A stretch of DNA of 48,277 nucleotides from an uncultured Rivibacter sp. (lineage in GTDB: Bacteria; Pseudomonadota; Gammaproteobacteria; Burkholderiales; Burkholderiaceae): positions 1 through 48,277 of the forward strand of contig CAMLLU010000043.1 of assembly GCA_946480925.1 (NCBI GenBank), written 5' to 3'. Both the position numbers and the translations under genes were made by a program. How positions within the stretch are numbered: the stretch's first letter is position 1; each line of letters opens with the position of its first letter. Under the pieces are notes generated by a model that did not search any database, had not been told where the DNA came from, and worked only from the letters and a program-made list of their open reading frames with translations. This document shows positions 27,089 through 35,512 of the stretch, in pieces.

Positions 27089-27808
27089 ATGTCCGCCGAC
27101 CAGAACCGCCCCGCTTCCCCGTACGCGAAAGTCAAGCACTACCTGAAGCAGGAGCTCACACGCGGCCGCTGGCCACCGGGCGCCTTGATGCCTTCGGAGG
27201 CCGAGCTGGTGGCCCGCTTCGGCGTGAGCCGCATGACGGTGAACCGCGCCCTGCGCGAGCTGGCCAACGAAGGCTTCGTCGAACGCGTGCAAGGCGTGGG
27301 CACCTTCGCGGCGCAGCTGCACCGCATCTCGTCGACCCTCACCATTCGCGACCTGCACGAAGAGATCGAGGAACGCGGGCACCGGCACGAGGCCGAGGTG
27401 CACCTGGTGCGTGCCGAGCGCGCGTCGGCCGGGCTGGCCGAGCGGCTGGACCTGCCCGAAGGCGGCGAAGTGTTCCACAGCATCATCGTGCACCGCGAGA
27501 ACGGTGCCCCCATCCAGTGCGAAGACCGTTACGTGAACCCTGCCTGTGCACCCGGCTACCTGGGCGTGGACTTCTCGCAGACCACGCCCACCAACTACCT
27601 GCTGAGCGTGGCGCCGCTTTCGGAAGCGCACTACTCCATCGAGGCCAGCGCGCCCACCACGCAAGAAGCCAAGCTGCTGGGCATCGGCCGCAGCGACCCC
27701 TGCCTCGTGGTGGTGCGGCGTACCATGAGCCGCGGTCGCCCGGTCACGATCGCGCGGCTGGTGCACCCGGGCTCGCGCTACGCGCTCGAAGGCAGCTTCC
27801 AGCCTTGA
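27089..27808 (+). CDS. hutC: Histidine utilization repressor, GntR/HutC type
   Basis: The 239-residue regulator has an N-terminal GntR winged helix (PSEAELVARFGVSRMTVNRAL, then LANEGFVERVQGVGTF) and a C-terminal UTRA ligand-binding domain. The HutC pattern LHRISSTLTIRDLHEEIEERGH links the two. It should repress hut genes until urocanate binds. A strong palindromic site lies just upstream, consistent with autoregulation. Confidence 0.94.
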   Translation: MSADQNRPASPYAKVKHYLKQELTRGRWPPGALMPSEAELVARFGVSRMTVNRALRELANEGFVERVQGVGTFAAQLHRISSTLTIRDLHEEIEERGHRHEAEVHLVRAERASAGLAERLDLPEGGEVFHSIIVHRENGAPIQCEDRYVNPACAPGYLGVDFSQTTPTNYLLSVAPLSEAHYSIEASAPTTQEAKLLGIGRSDPCLVVVRRTMSRGRPVTIARLVHPGSRYALEGSFQP

Positions 27809-27826
27809 GACATGGCCCACCCCCGT

Positions 27827-27881
27827 AGCGCCTTCGGCGCTCCCCCTCAAGGGGGCGCCGCCAGCGGCCCGGCAAAGCCGG
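27827..27881. repeat. Three consecutive short hairpins after hutC
   Basis: AGCGCC-TTC-GGCGCT (27827-27841), CCCCC-TCAA-GGGGG (27842-27855) and CCGGC-AAA-GCCGG (27869-27881) follow the hutC stop by 18 bp. This layout is typical of short extragenic palindromes in Burkholderiales and may separate hutC from hutD transcripts. Confidence 0.5.
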
Positions 27882-27975
27882 TTCCGCAGCGTCCGCTGGA
27901 GCATGCTGCTGGCTTGCTCGACGTTCAAGCCGTAAGGTGCGCATGCGCCTCTGCGCTGAACGATGGGGAGATCTC

Positions 27976-28578
27976 ATGAACCACAAGGCAGGCGTTCACC
28001 TCGTACAAACCCGCGACGTGCCACCCGTGCCGTGGCGCAATGGCGGCGGCCTCACGCGCGAGCTGCTCGCGTGGCCCACGCCGCAAGACTGGGTGCTGCG
28101 CGTGAGCGTGGCCGAGATTGAAAGCGACGGGCCGTTTTCGGCCTACCCCGGCATCGACCGCTGGCTCGTCGTGCTCGACGGCGAAGGCGTGCGGCTCATG
28201 CAGGGCAGCGAAGCGCCCCTCGAGCTCGGCCCGCAAAGCGAGCCCCACCACTTCGACGGCGCCTCGGCACCGGCCTGCACGCTGGTGGACGGTGCCGCGC
28301 GTGACCTCAACATGATGCTGCGGCGCGGCCAGGCGGCCGGCGAGTTCGAGCCCGTGGTGGCCGGCGAACCGCGCTTCTGCGCCGCCGGTGTGCACGCGCT
28401 CTACACCACAGTGGCCGGCGCCCTGCGGCGCGACGACGGCACGCAGTGGCTGGTGCCTGCCCAGGCGCTGGCCTGGTGGCAGGCGCCGCCCGACGGGGTG
28501 TGGCAGTTCGTGCCGCAAGACCCTTCGATCGAGCCGCTGCGCGCATGGTGGATGGGCGCCATGCCGCTGGACACCTGA
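27976..28578 (+). CDS. hutD: HutD family protein
   Basis: The 200-residue protein shows the HutD pattern: VPPVPWRNGGGLTRELL near the N-terminus, then WVLRVSVAEIESDGPFSAYPGIDRWLVVLDG and DLNMMLRRG. HutD proteins have a bicupin fold and are thought to limit hut activity, perhaps by binding formylglutamate. No enzyme activity is proven. The start at 27976 has a GGGGAG ribosome site. It heads a three-gene run with hutG and hutF. Confidence 0.92.
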   Translation: MNHKAGVHLVQTRDVPPVPWRNGGGLTRELLAWPTPQDWVLRVSVAEIESDGPFSAYPGIDRWLVVLDGEGVRLMQGSEAPLELGPQSEPHHFDGASAPACTLVDGAARDLNMMLRRGQAAGEFEPVVAGEPRFCAAGVHALYTTVAGALRRDDGTQWLVPAQALAWWQAPPDGVWQFVPQDPSIEPLRAWWMGAMPLDT

Positions 28579-28587
28579 ACCCACACC

Positions 28588-29388
28588 ATGACCACCACCC
28601 CCACCTACTCTCTGCACCGCGGCACGCGCCCGCTGCTCGTGAGCCTGCCGCACGTGGGCACCGAGATCCCGCCCGAACTGCAGCCTCGCTTCGAGCCCCG
28701 CGCGCTGGCGGTGGAAGACGCCGACCGCCACCTCGAACGCCTGTACGGTTTCGTGCGCGAGCTGGGCGCGAGCCTCATCGTGCCGCGCTTCGCGCGCTAC
28801 GTGATCGACCTGAACCGCCCGCCCGACGACACGCCCATGTACCCGGGCGCCAGCAACACCGAGCTGTGCCCCACGCGCTTTTTCACCGGCGAGCCGCTGT
28901 ACCGCGAGGGCCAGGCCCCCGCCGCGGCCGAGGTTGCGCAGCGCCGCGAAACCTACTGGCAGCCCTATCACGACGCACTGCGAGGCGAGCTCGATCGCCT
29001 GCGCGCAGAGCACGGCCACGCGGTGCTGTTCGACGGCCACAGCATCAAAGGCGAGCTGCCCTGGCTCTTCGAAGGCCAGCTGCCTGAGCTGAACCTGGGC
29101 ACCGCCAATGGCACGAGCTGCGATGCGGGCCTGCGCGACCAGCTCGCCGCGCTGCTGGCCACGCAGCGCGACTACACCCAGGTGGTGGACGGCCGCTTCA
29201 AGGGCGGCTACATCACGCGCCACTACGGCCGCCCCGGCGAGGGCATGCATGCCATCCAGCTCGAGATGTGCTGGCACTGCTACATGCACGAAGCGCCACC
29301 GTTCGACTACGAAGAGGCCACGGCAAGCCGCGTGCAACCCCTTCTGCGCCGCATGCTCGAAGCCATGCTTGCATGGAGGCCTGCATGA
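28588..29388 (+). CDS. hutG: N-formylglutamate deformylase
   Basis: The 266-residue zinc hydrolase splits N-formylglutamate to glutamate and formate, the last step of the five-step pathway. Motifs include SLPHVGTEIPPEL, a DRHLERLY metal-site helix, RYVIDLNRPP and VLFDGHSIKGELP. It starts 9 bp after hutD and its stop overlaps the hutF start by 4 bp, so translation of the three is coupled. Confidence 0.95.
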   Translation: MTTTPTYSLHRGTRPLLVSLPHVGTEIPPELQPRFEPRALAVEDADRHLERLYGFVRELGASLIVPRFARYVIDLNRPPDDTPMYPGASNTELCPTRFFTGEPLYREGQAPAAAEVAQRRETYWQPYHDALRGELDRLRAEHGHAVLFDGHSIKGELPWLFEGQLPELNLGTANGTSCDAGLRDQLAALLATQRDYTQVVDGRFKGGYITRHYGRPGEGMHAIQLEMCWHCYMHEAPPFDYEEATASRVQPLLRRMLEAMLAWRPA

Positions 29389-30767
29389 GCGCATCGCATC
29401 AATGGCTGTGGGCACAGCAGGCCTGGCTGCAAGACGGCTGGCAGGCCGACGTGCTGCTGCGCGTGGGCGCAGACGGGCACTGGGCCGAAGTGCGCCCCGG
29501 CGTGCCTTGCCCGCCCGATGCCCGACGCCTGGCCGGCCCCGTGCTGCCCGGCCTGGTGGACGCGCACAGCCACGCCTTCCAGCGCGCGATGGCCAGCCTG
29601 GCCGAACGGCGCGAAACCGGCGAAGACGACTTCTGGTCGTGGCGCGACCGCATGTACCGCGTGGCGCTGCGCATTTCGCCCGCACAACTGCAGGCCGTGG
29701 CCGCGCAGCTTTACGTGGAGCTGCTGCGCGGTGGCTACACGCAGGTGTGCGAGTTCCACTACCTGCAGCACGCGCCCGATGGCCGGCCTTATGACGACCC
29801 GTTGACGCTGAGCTGGGCATTGGCTGATGCAGCTGCCGAAGCCGGCATCGGCCTCACCGTGATGCCGGTGCTCTATGAACGCGCGGGCTTCACCCAGCCC
29901 ACGCTGCGCGAAGACCAGCGCCGCTTTCGCACCAGCGCACAAAGCGTGTGGCAGGCCGCGCAGGCGCTGCAGGCCAGCGGCCGGCCACTGCTGAACGCCG
30001 GGCTCGCAGTGCATTCGCTGCGCGCGGCCGCACCCGAGTCCATCGCCGAGCTGGAGCGCCTGGCCGGGTCGTTCAACGGCCCCATCCACGTGCACGTGGC
30101 CGAGCAGCTGCGCGAAGTGGCCGACTGCCAGGTCGCCACCGGCATGCGCCCCATTCAATGGCTCACGCATCACACGAAGCTCGACGCGCGCTGGCAGCTC
30201 GTGCACGCCACGCACAGCACGCCGGGCGAGATTGAAGCCGTGGCCAAAAGCGGTGCCTGCGTGGTGCTGTGCCCCAGCACCGAAGGCAACCTCGGCGACG
30301 GCCTGGCCGATCTGCCCGGCTGGCTGGCCGCGGGCGTGCCGCTTTCCATCGGCTCCGACAGCCAGGTCACACGCTCGTGGACCGAAGAGCTGCGCTGGCT
30401 CGAATACGGCCAGCGGCTTGCATTGCGACAGCGCAACGTGAGCGCAGCGCCCGAAAGATGCCAGCCCGGCACGGCGGCAAGGTTGTTCAAGCTGGCGCAG
30501 CAGGCGGGTGCGCAGGCAGCGGGTTTCGAGCGCTGGGGCCTGGCGCCCGGTGCGCGGGCCGATGCGCTGGTGGTGGACGTGAACAGCCCGAACCTGCTGG
30601 GCATTCCGGGCTCGCACGTGCTCGATGCACTGGTGTTCTCAAGCCCTGGGCGGCCGTGGCGCGATGTGATGGTGGCGGGGCGATGGGTGGTTGCGGATCA
30701 CCGGCATGAAGGGGCGGCGGGGATTAGGGAGCGGTTTGTGGAGGTGATGAAGGGGTTGGGGGGGTGA
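29385..30767 (+). CDS. hutF: Formimidoylglutamate deiminase
   Basis: The 460-residue amidohydrolase converts formimidoylglutamate to formylglutamate and ammonia, the fourth step of the long histidine pathway. The metal-binding motif VDAHSHAFQRAM is near residues 57-68. IHVHVAEQ and LVHATH carry further metal ligands, and SIGSDSQV gives the conserved late aspartate. The start at 29385 overlaps the hutG stop by 4 bp. Together with hutG it shows that this organism uses the formylglutamate branch rather than HutE-type direct formamide release. Confidence 0.95.
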   Translation: MSASHQWLWAQQAWLQDGWQADVLLRVGADGHWAEVRPGVPCPPDARRLAGPVLPGLVDAHSHAFQRAMASLAERRETGEDDFWSWRDRMYRVALRISPAQLQAVAAQLYVELLRGGYTQVCEFHYLQHAPDGRPYDDPLTLSWALADAAAEAGIGLTVMPVLYERAGFTQPTLREDQRRFRTSAQSVWQAAQALQASGRPLLNAGLAVHSLRAAAPESIAELERLAGSFNGPIHVHVAEQLREVADCQVATGMRPIQWLTHHTKLDARWQLVHATHSTPGEIEAVAKSGACVVLCPSTEGNLGDGLADLPGWLAAGVPLSIGSDSQVTRSWTEELRWLEYGQRLALRQRNVSAAPERCQPGTAARLFKLAQQAGAQAAGFERWGLAPGARADALVVDVNSPNLLGIPGSHVLDALVFSSPGRPWRDVMVAGRWVVADHRHEGAAGIRERFVEVMKGLGG

Positions 30768-30862
30768 GGCGTCTGGCATCGGCCATGTCCTGCCGCTGGT
30801 GAGTGGCAGCTTGGTGGCACCTATGTCGTTTCGGCCGGATGGCGGCACGTTGATGTCTTTCA

Positions 30863-31471
30863 TCAAGGCAGCCGCGTGTCAGAAGCGATCCAGTTGACTT
30901 CCCAAGTGGCGCCCCCATCGACGGAAAATGCCTGCTCGAAACGGCAGTGGTCCGCATCCAGAACATCGATGATGAATCGCACCAGGATCGGCTTGCCCTT
31001 GAACGTGTCAGCGCTGTAGAAGATGCCGTGCCGGCCGCCGTTGAACCCTCCGCTCATGGGCAGTTCGAGCGTTCCACTCGTCACATTGGAGTAGTTCAAG
31101 GTCCAGCGCTGGCGCTGCGTGTCGAACAGGCGCAACGAAACCCCTTCGATGCGGCCAAGCGGGCCGGCGACTTCAAGCTCCACGAGATTCGCGCGACCGC
31201 CCAGCAAAGGATGGACGGTGCTGGTGCCCACGTAGTCACCCCACTGTTGCGAGCCGCTCAACGGCTGCAGGAGCCTTCGCAGCGACGTACGCCAGCGGCC
31301 GTGCTCGAAATCGAAGTCGTGCGGCGCGCCAGCCGGCGGTTGGGGGATCGCGCGCGCCATATCATGGCCGGGGCTCGGTTGCAGCGAGGTATCGGCGCAA
31401 GCTGCGACAGCTGCCACGGCCATGACAACGACGGCGGTGCGCACAGCGCAGAGAGCAAGGATCGAAGACAT
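30863..31471 (-). CDS. Exported DUF1579-like protein
   Basis: The 202-residue product has a hydrophobic N-terminus ending in a lipobox-like AVAAC, so it is probably a lipoprotein. The mature part starts with a DFDFEHGRWRTSLRRL segment and a GGRANLVELEV segment, like DUF1579 and related lipocalin-like domains. The ligand is unknown. Its start codon overlaps that of the divergent HxlR gene by two bases, so the two 5' ends overlap and a shared regulatory region is likely. Confidence 0.72.
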   Translation of the reverse strand: MSSILALCAVRTAVVVMAVAAVAACADTSLQPSPGHDMARAIPQPPAGAPHDFDFEHGRWRTSLRRLLQPLSGSQQWGDYVGTSTVHPLLGGRANLVELEVAGPLGRIEGVSLRLFDTQRQRWTLNYSNVTSGTLELPMSGGFNGGRHGIFYSADTFKGKPILVRFIIDVLDADHCRFEQAFSVDGGATWEVNWIASDTRLP

Positions 31472-31928
31472 GGAAGCGACTGTAGCGAGCGCGATCTCGA
31501 CCACCAAGAAGGCACCTGCAGGTAACCGTCCGGAAGTCGTCCGCGTCAACGCGGTGTCCGGGTGCGCTCTCACTGCCGCGCTCGCCGCGATGGGTGGGCG
31601 CTGGAAGTTGTTCATCGTGTACCGGCTCAGCGATGGTCCGATGCATTTCGCCGCGCTGCGACGCAGCCTCCCCGAGATGAGCGCCAAGGTACTGGCGCAG
31701 CAACTGCGCGAAATGCAGACTGACGGACTGGTGGAGCGCAAACCGCGCGGCCCGGCGCCCGCGCCGGTGATCTACACGCTGACACTGCACGGCCAGTCGC
31801 TACTGCCGGTGGCCGAAGCGATCCGTCGCTGGGGAACTACGCACCAGAACTTCCATGCTCGCTCGGGAAGACCGGACGTCGCAACGGACGCACGTGCGGT
31901 CTGCGGCGCTCGCATCGCCGCAACGTAG
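31470..31928 (+). CDS. HxlR-family transcriptional regulator
   Basis: The 152-residue protein has the HxlR winged-helix pattern: a cysteine before the domain (SGCALTAALAAMGGRWKLFI), FAALRRSLPEMSAKVLAQQL and DGLVERKPR. Such proteins often use the cysteine to sense aldehydes or oxidants and control the adjacent gene. It is divergent from the DUF1579-like gene, a likely target. The N-terminal 25 residues before the conserved cysteine are longer than usual, so a start inside, for example at a GTG, is possible. Confidence 0.82.
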   Translation: MEATVASAISTTKKAPAGNRPEVVRVNAVSGCALTAALAAMGGRWKLFIVYRLSDGPMHFAALRRSLPEMSAKVLAQQLREMQTDGLVERKPRGPAPAPVIYTLTLHGQSLLPVAEAIRRWGTTHQNFHARSGRPDVATDARAVCGARIAAT

Positions 31929-32231
31929 CGGGTGCTGCGAGAGTCGACGGCCTGTTGGGTCTCAGCAGTCTGGGACACCGAGTGCGCGGCATCTACACGA
32001 TCTTCAGGCTCGTGAGTGCGCTGCCAGCTCACAGCGTGTAGGGTGTCCCCGGCCGCTCTCGGCCATCAGCTGCCGCTGTGGACGGGCTGCTTCAGGCGAC
32101 CTAGTTGGAAGGCCCAAGCGACGGTTGGGAACCACTGGGTGTACAGCCTGCCCGTGGTCAGTCGACATGTGAAGCACGGCGGGCGGCAGAACTTAAGCGC
32201 GCGGTGATCCCAGTCTCGACGACAGCCGGTG
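31929..32231. other. Gene-free stretch before IS66 remnant
   Basis: This stretch has weaker codon bias and short frames on both strands, with no recognisable product. Its position beside a transposase fragment suggests decayed mobile-element or deletion scar DNA. Confidence 0.45.
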
Positions 32232-32363
32232 TCAAGTTGTCCAGCGATGCGGTAGCAACTCAGCGATGCGGCTGGCAGGCTGAGTGGGCAGCCGCTTGAG
32301 CACGTCCTTCAGGTACGCATGGGGCTCGTGGCCGTTCAGCCGCGCCGAATGGACCATGCTCAT
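32232..32363 (-). pseudogene. IS66-family transposase C-terminal remnant
   Basis: The last 43 codons of a reverse-strand frame read HSARLNGHEPHAYLKDVLKR, then LPTQPASRIAELLPHRW. This matches the conserved C-terminal end of IS66 TnpC transposases. The rest of the about 500-residue protein is missing, and the sequence turns non-homologous at about 32363. No tnpA or tnpB was found, so this is a fragment marking a former insertion. Confidence 0.85.
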
Positions 32364-32429
32364 GTTGCGGCTCCGGTTCGTCATCTCAAATTGACGCGCA
32401 TCCAGAAACGAGCGAAATTCATTCCACAG

Positions 32430-33821
32430 ATGGGTGCCCATTCCAACCTCCTCGACCTCAAGGCCAATGTATTGCTCGACAAGTTCGGCAAAGGCGGGCA
32501 CGTGCCTGGCTCCGGAAGCGCAGCTGCCTTCATGGGGCTACTTGCGGCAAAGCTGATCGCCACCGTTGGCACGTTGACGCTTCGCCGGTCGAAATATCAA
32601 AAGCATCACGACGCGGTCCGCAAAGCCCTTCAAGACATTGAGGAGCGGATTTACCCCGCCCTCAGCGCACTCTTTCAGGACGATGCCTTGGCCTTCGACG
32701 CGGCATTTGCTGCGCGCACCGCAAGAGACAGGGCGAAGGACACCCCGGAATTCGAGTCATTGGCGGAAGCTGCGAAGGAGCACCTGAAGCTAGCTACGGA
32801 CATCCCGCTTCGAATCGCGGAGGCGTGCCTGGACCTGATGACCCACGCGGTTTTGATTTTTGATCACGGATTTGAAGGAGCTCGCGGCGACTCTGGTGCA
32901 GGCTTGAGCTCTGCGTTCGCGGGAGCGAATTCGGCCGTCTTCATCGTCAACTTGAACCTCAAATCGTTCAATGGCACTTACTGGGCACGCCATCAACGCA
33001 CGCGATGCGACGAAGTTCGCGAACGCCTGAAGGTCGCGCACGCAGCGGCCGGCGAGCGAATCGGCGCACTGCGCATCGCCGACCTCAAGCAGGCAAAAGG
33101 GAAGGATCTCTCCGGCAACTTCAAGTTCGACATGCGCGACTCGTATTCCGACGACCAGATTTTGGAGGCCGCCCGCAAACTGCAGAACCAGCTGTGGCGC
33201 AATCGAGCGAAGTTGTGGAAGGACGCACCGAAAGAACCGCTGGCGACATTCGAGCCGGAGAAGGCTTTGCGCCTGCTCGGGTACTCTTGCGCGGTCGATG
33301 AGACGCTCGGCTCATTCCAGTCGCCGTCGGGCCGCTTCGAAGTTGCGGGCCTGTTCGAGGCGAACGTCGGCCGGGTCAGACTATCCCGGCAGTTTCCGAA
33401 CGACGAAATCCTCTTCACCGCGGCGCACGAGCTCGGACACGCCGTGTTGCATCCGCGGATGGACGGCGCTCATCGCGATCGTCCCAAGAGCGGCGTTGTC
33501 GTGTCGAAAGAGCCGAGGGAAAGAGAAGCGGACAAGTTCGCCACGTTCTTTCTTATGCCGCCCAACTTGACCAAGGAGCGCTTCGCAGCGAGCTTCGGTA
33601 CGGCGCCCTTGATATTGGATGACGACACTGCGTTCAACATGGGAGGATTTCGGCTCGAAGAAGCTCGCGCGAAGTTTCCGCGGTTGCGCGATCTCACTCG
33701 CCATCTCGCGGGACTGAACCACTATGCAGGTCGCCAGCTGATTCCTCTGGCAACCCAGTTTCGTGTCTCGAAAGAAGCACTAGCAATCCGGCTGGAAGAG
33801 CTTGACCTCGTAGCGTTGTGA
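32430..33821 (+). CDS. Cyclodeaminase/cyclohydrolase-like domain fused to ImmA/IrrE metallopeptidase
   Basis: The 463-residue protein joins two domains rarely linked by function. Residues 1-190 resemble the FTCD_C/FchA cyclodeaminase-cyclohydrolase fold, with VLLDKFGKGGHVPGSGSAAA and an all-helical remainder. Residues 260-400 are an ImmA/IrrE-type zinc peptidase with HELGH at 333-337, EREAD ending near 367 and FFLMP after it. ImmA/IrrE peptidases usually cleave a repressor to turn on mobile-element or stress genes, and occur in phage-defence and toxin-antitoxin loci. The start at 32430 gives the expected domain start; the frame upstream runs into the IS66 fragment. It lies between IS66 and IS91 remnants with codon use less GC-biased than the neighbours, so it is probably acquired. 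Confidence 0.82.
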   Translation: MGAHSNLLDLKANVLLDKFGKGGHVPGSGSAAAFMGLLAAKLIATVGTLTLRRSKYQKHHDAVRKALQDIEERIYPALSALFQDDALAFDAAFAARTARDRAKDTPEFESLAEAAKEHLKLATDIPLRIAEACLDLMTHAVLIFDHGFEGARGDSGAGLSSAFAGANSAVFIVNLNLKSFNGTYWARHQRTRCDEVRERLKVAHAAAGERIGALRIADLKQAKGKDLSGNFKFDMRDSYSDDQILEAARKLQNQLWRNRAKLWKDAPKEPLATFEPEKALRLLGYSCAVDETLGSFQSPSGRFEVAGLFEANVGRVRLSRQFPNDEILFTAAHELGHAVLHPRMDGAHRDRPKSGVVVSKEPREREADKFATFFLMPPNLTKERFAASFGTAPLILDDDTAFNMGGFRLEEARAKFPRLRDLTRHLAGLNHYAGRQLIPLATQFRVSKEALAIRLEELDLVAL

Positions 33822-33839
33822 TCTCCGCCGGCCGAAGTG

Positions 33840-33980
33840 CACGCTTCGCGGTGCGTTTGCATAGGGTGTGGGCGATGACGCTGGCTGCATGCTGCTGCAC
33901 CAGACGGTACAGCGTGGTCTGCTCGGGGCGGTGGCGTTCGTAGTGGGGCGGGGCGCCATTGGGGCCCGCTGGGGCTGCCG
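33840..33980 (-). pseudogene. IS91-family transposase N-terminal remnant
   Basis: A reverse-strand frame reads PPHYERHRPEQTTLYRLVQQ and then HAASVIAHT, which matches the N-terminal start of IS91-type rolling-circle transposases. Homology ends after about 40 residues and the frame is lost. It directly follows the cyclodeaminase-peptidase gene, so it marks the right edge of an insertion or deletion. Confidence 0.7.
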
Positions 33981-34524
33981 GCCGATCCTTGCACGCGAGG
34001 CTCCCGAGTGGTGAGCCTGCACGGTCTCAAGCTGCGCGCCGATCTGTGTCCTCCGCCGCGGGCCTCTTATGGGTGAGTGTCCGACCGGCAGCTTTTAAGG
34101 CTGTGAGATCAGAGCGACCAAGGTCTCTTCAGGGTCGGTAAGCGACTTTGACTTGCCGAACGCGTACACCGGGAGTTCTCGCAACCGTTCAAGGCCACAT
34201 AGACGGTTGTGTCTCAAGGGTTGAGAAGAACACGGCGGTCAGCTCGTGGCACTTTGAAGTGCTCTAGAGCTCTCACGGCGACCACGTCAGATGACGTTGG
34301 TCACCACCTCATTGACACCACCAGCCCGCTGCACAGAATGCCCATCAAGCGTCGCGAGGTGTGCATCGGCTTCTGCCCCACCTCGACATGCCAGCACCCC
34401 AGGCAATGCGACGCCCAGCATGCAGCAGTCCTCAGCGCGGGTTGCGCGATCGAAGCGGTGTGGCAGGCGAGGCTCGTCATGGTTCTCGCCTCTCGCCCAC
34501 AAACACCATGCAGGGAGACACAAC
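33981..34524. other. Gene-free accessory stretch
   Basis: About 540 bases with no recognised gene. Base composition is more mixed than in the core genes and no frame has good codon bias. It is probably decayed mobile DNA. A ribosome site (AGGGAG) at its right end serves the next gene. Confidence 0.5.
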
Positions 34525-35001
34525 ATGGCCTGGTCTGATTTGCACAACAACGAGAACGTGTACGGCAAACGCATCAGCAAGATCGACAAGCTGGGCGGCA
34601 CGCAAGGGTTGCCTGACCAAGCGGTGCTCGGCCAGTTGCTGGCCAAGGCGCAAGGCCTGGGGCTGCCCCGGGTGACCACGGGCATGTCGTTCACGTGGGG
34701 CCAGGCAGTGGTTCTGAACGGCGCGGTATCCGTCCAGAACAAGACGGAGATCAAGGACACCGGCAACAAGTCGGCGGCGATCTGCTACGAAGATCGCGCG
34801 TTTCCGGTGTCGCCCGGGGACGGGCACATCGTCATCCGCCAGAGCCTCGCACCCTGCACGCGCTGCCGCGCCGCTTTCAGGGCCTGGGCCAGGCAACGAG
34901 GCTCCACGATCATCGTTTCCGCCGACAAGGGCTATGACGCTGCGGCGGACAACACCGTGTTCATCTTCGCGCCCACAGGGGGCGTCTATCAGTGGGCTTG
35001 A
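34525..35001 (+). CDS. Small protein with deaminase-like CxE...PCxxC signature
   Basis: The 158-residue protein has no family I can name. It carries Cys87-x-Glu89 in AICYEDRAF and Pro110-Cys111-x-x-Cys114 in LAPCTRCRAAF. This is the zinc and catalytic layout of the cytidine deaminase superfamily (CxE, then PCxxC), with strands predicted before each motif and after the second (STIIVSADKG). The N-terminal half (VYGKRISKIDKLGG) is unlike housekeeping cytidine deaminases. A nucleic-acid or nucleotide deaminase, as in polymorphic toxins, is possible; chance spacing is the alternative. The AGGGAG ribosome site supports the start at 34525. It lies in the accessory patch to the right of the IS91 remnant. 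Confidence 0.65.
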   Translation: MAWSDLHNNENVYGKRISKIDKLGGTQGLPDQAVLGQLLAKAQGLGLPRVTTGMSFTWGQAVVLNGAVSVQNKTEIKDTGNKSAAICYEDRAFPVSPGDGHIVIRQSLAPCTRCRAAFRAWARQRGSTIIVSADKGYDAAADNTVFIFAPTGGVYQWA

Positions 35002-35132
35002 CCTCGGCCGCGTGGCCAGCGCGGCCAGGCGCCGCGCGCAGGAGCCAGGAACCGGGCTACCAACTGGCCCATCAAAACCCGCAAGAACTGGCTCTTTCGA
35101 CTGTGCCGCTGCTGCGCGACAGTGGCCGGCTC

Positions 35133-35489
35133 ATGTACACCTCGACCTTCACTTTCGCCAAGCGCGAGTTCGACGACGCGTTCCATGCGTTGGACCAGGT
35201 GATCGCCCAGGTGGCGAAGGCCATTCCGGGCTACCTGGGTGAAGAGAGTTGGGAGAACCCGTCCACCGGGCTCATTTCCAACGTGTACTACTGGGAAACC
35301 ATGGATTCGCTGCGCGCGTTGATGGAGCACCCCGCCCACCTCGCAGCCAAGCAGCAGCAGGCGCAGTGGCTTCGGGGCTACCAGGTGGTCATCGCCGAGG
35401 TGCGGGGCTGCTACGGTGACCAGGGCATTGCGCACCCGCTGGCCCACGTGACGCTGGCCCTGCAGGGGCGCGCTGAATCCGGCCATTGA
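35133..35489 (+). CDS. Antibiotic biosynthesis monooxygenase (ABM) domain protein
   Basis: The 118-residue protein is a small ferredoxin-like ABM-fold domain: MYTSTFTFAKREFDDAFHAL, PGYLGEESWENPSTGLISNV, YYWETMDSLRALMEHPAHLA and a final strand VVIAEVRG. Members act as dimers and oxidise or degrade quinones, haem or polyketides; the substrate is unknown. The C-terminal 25 residues after GCYG extend beyond the usual fold. The frame is open upstream, but the start at 35133 begins the domain. Confidence 0.8.
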   Translation: MYTSTFTFAKREFDDAFHALDQVIAQVAKAIPGYLGEESWENPSTGLISNVYYWETMDSLRALMEHPAHLAAKQQQAQWLRGYQVVIAEVRGCYGDQGIAHPLAHVTLALQGRAESGH

Positions 35490-35512
35490 ACAACTCCGAG
35501 TCCACCGACACC

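Noticed and set aside
27925..29820. 631-codon reverse frame opposite hutD, hutG and hutF
   Set aside because: The forward frames have clear hut enzyme motifs and 4-bp overlaps; the reverse frame is a shadow.
32430..35001. A complete toxin-antitoxin pair built from the IrrE fusion and the deaminase-like gene
   Set aside because: The two genes are about 700 bp apart with transposase debris between them, so no operon or pairing can be claimed.
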